A stretch of 6,162 nt of DNA, from NCBI GenBank assembly GCA_937871985.1, contig CALMPB010000157.1, positions 1-6,162 on the forward strand, given 5' to 3'. The stretch comes from an uncultured Burkholderiaceae bacterium (lineage in GTDB: Bacteria > Pseudomonadota > Gammaproteobacteria > Burkholderiales > Burkholderiaceae). Each line of letters starts with the position of its first letter. Position 1 is the stretch's first letter. Position numbers and translations under genes: made by a program. Shown in pieces: positions 5,372 through 6,162 of the stretch. The notes under the pieces were generated by a model, which had not been told where the DNA came from, did not search any database, and was given only the letters and a program-made list of their open reading frames with translations.

Positions 5372-5525
5372 ACAGCCAGGTCCCCCCGTACGTCATCAAA
5401 TCGCCTTGCGAAACTGAGAAGGCTTGGCCCGCCGGTCGACGATGTCGGCCGTGCATTGGGCATGGGGAATGATTCGCGGTCGCGGCAACGCGGCCGGTCC
5501 GCAATCAAGCGAACAGGACCTCGAC
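5372..5525 (+). other. exoX-exoU intergenic region
   Basis: These 154 bases separate two genes on the same strand. I find no clear terminator and no convincing sigma-70 or sigma-54 promoter. A ribosome binding site, AGGA (5515-5518), serves exoU with 7-base spacing. An in-frame ATG at 5469 would extend ExoU by 19 residues but has no properly spaced ribosome site. Confidence 0.5.
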
Positions 5526-6162
5526 ATGCCAACATCCCCTACCCTCTGTGTGGTCATCGCGGCCAGGAATGCGCAGGCCACGATTGCAAGGGCGATCGAG
5601 TCGGCACTGCGTGAGGAGCGCGTCAGCGAGGTCGTCGTGGTGGACGACGGCTCCGATGACGCCACCGCCCAGGCATCACGCGCCGCCGACGACGGCAGCG
5701 GCCGACTGGACATCGTCAGGCTCGACGAGAATCGCGGACCGGCGCATGCTCGAAACCTCGCCATTGCGCACTCGCGCGCGCCGCTCCTCGCCATACTGGA
5801 CGCCGACGACTTCTTCCTGCGCGGCCGCTTCGCCACCATGCTCGACGGCGAGGATTGGGATTTCGTCGCCGACAACATCGTCTTCATCGACGAGCGCAGC
5901 GTCTCCCTGTCCGAGCCGTCAGTGCCTCGATTCGACCCCTCGCCGTGGTTCCTGGATGTAGCCGGCTTCATCGATGGCAACATATCCCGGCGCGGCGCTT
6001 CCCGCGGCGAGATCGGTTTCCTGAAGCCGGTGATGCGGCGTTCGTTCCTCGACCACCACCGCCTGCGCTACGATGAGAGCCTTCGGCTGGGCGAGGACTA
6101 CGATCTCTACGCAAGGGCGCTGATAAGGGGCGCCCGCTACAAGGTCGTGCATGGCTGCGGCT
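5526..6162 (+). CDS. exoU: ExoU-like family 2 glycosyltransferase, 3' end beyond the window
   Basis: The first 212 codons of an inverting GT-A fold glycosyltransferase are present, and the frame is open to the window edge. Motifs: a start typical of GT2 enzymes (TLCVVIAARNAQATIARAIES, about residues 6-26), the nucleotide-binding VVVDDGSDD (37-45), NRGPAHARN (69-77), a DXD-type LDADD (91-95) that would hold the metal and UDP-sugar, and GEDYDLY (189-195) carrying the likely catalytic acidic residue. The enzyme would act on the cytoplasmic face of the inner membrane. Position directly after exoX points to ExoU, which in S. meliloti adds the sixth sugar, a beta-1,6-linked glucose, to the lipid-linked succinoglycan unit. 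The related ExoO or ExoW enzymes share these motifs, so acceptor specificity rests mainly on context. ATG 5526 is supported by AGGA 7 bases upstream. Confidence 0.88.
   Translation, partial: MPTSPTLCVVIAARNAQATIARAIESALREERVSEVVVVDDGSDDATAQASRAADDGSGRLDIVRLDENRGPAHARNLAIAHSRAPLLAILDADDFFLRGRFATMLDGEDWDFVADNIVFIDERSVSLSEPSVPRFDPSPWFLDVAGFIDGNISRRGASRGEIGFLKPVMRRSFLDHHRLRYDESLRLGEDYDLYARALIRGARYKVVHGCG

Noticed and set aside
5470..5510. GC-rich repeated GCGG/CCGC pairs before exoU
   Set aside because: Several partial pairings are possible but no single stable stem with a clear loop stands out.
5469..5525. Upstream in-frame ATG for exoU
   Set aside because: The G-rich stretch before it lies too close to serve as a ribosome site, and the added residues precede the normal GT2 N-terminus without any motif.
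5548..5961. Arginine/serine-rich open frame overlapping exoU on the plus strand
   Set aside because: It is an out-of-frame shadow. The exoU frame starting at 5526 carries all conserved glycosyltransferase motifs.

Overview
The window looks like chromosome or megaplasmid DNA of an alpha-proteobacterium of the Rhizobiales, within the succinoglycan-type (acidic exopolysaccharide, EPS I) biosynthesis cluster. The evidence is gene content and order: exoQ-exoF-exoY read leftward on the minus strand, and exoX and then an exoU-like glycosyltransferase read rightward from a long divergent control region. This matches the core of the Sinorhizobium meliloti exo cluster as I know it. Protein lengths also agree with the family (ExoY about 225 aa, ExoF about 425, ExoQ 426, ExoX 96). 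The coding regions are GC-rich. The species cannot be named from sequence reading alone.

Layout: 1-115 is a short upstream region. A LysR-family regulator of the GcvA-like type (about 134-1060, +) follows. It converges on exoQ (1143-2423, -) across an 82-base gap. Then come exoF (2454-3731, -, TTG start proposed) and exoY (3787-4464, -), spaced 30 and 55 bases apart, which fits one exoYFQ operon. A 616-base divergent region (4465-5080) holds an AT-rich core (about 29% GC by hand count over 4581-4740), a perfect TATAAT on the exoY side, a TTGCGG-N17-TATACT promoter candidate on the exoX side, several clean palindromes and a terminator-like hairpin in the exoX leader. exoX (5081-5371, +) and exoU (5526 to beyond the window end, +) complete the window.

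How the genes work together: ExoY is expected to start each repeat unit by loading galactose-1-phosphate onto undecaprenyl phosphate. Glycosyltransferases including ExoU lengthen it. ExoQ, with ExoP and ExoT (not in the window), polymerises the units, and ExoF is the periplasmic/outer-membrane export component. ExoX is the small membrane inhibitor whose balance against ExoY sets EPS output. The divergent exoY/exoX region is therefore the natural control point, and most unexplained sequence structure lies there and inside exoX. The most interesting unexplained signals are an attenuator-like leader before exoX, a 24-base near-perfect palindrome inside exoX, an operator-like palindrome just downstream of the exoY -10, and a hairpin across the alternative start codons of the lysR gene. 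I see no RNA genes, CRISPR arrays or insertion sequences, and no wholly new gene system.
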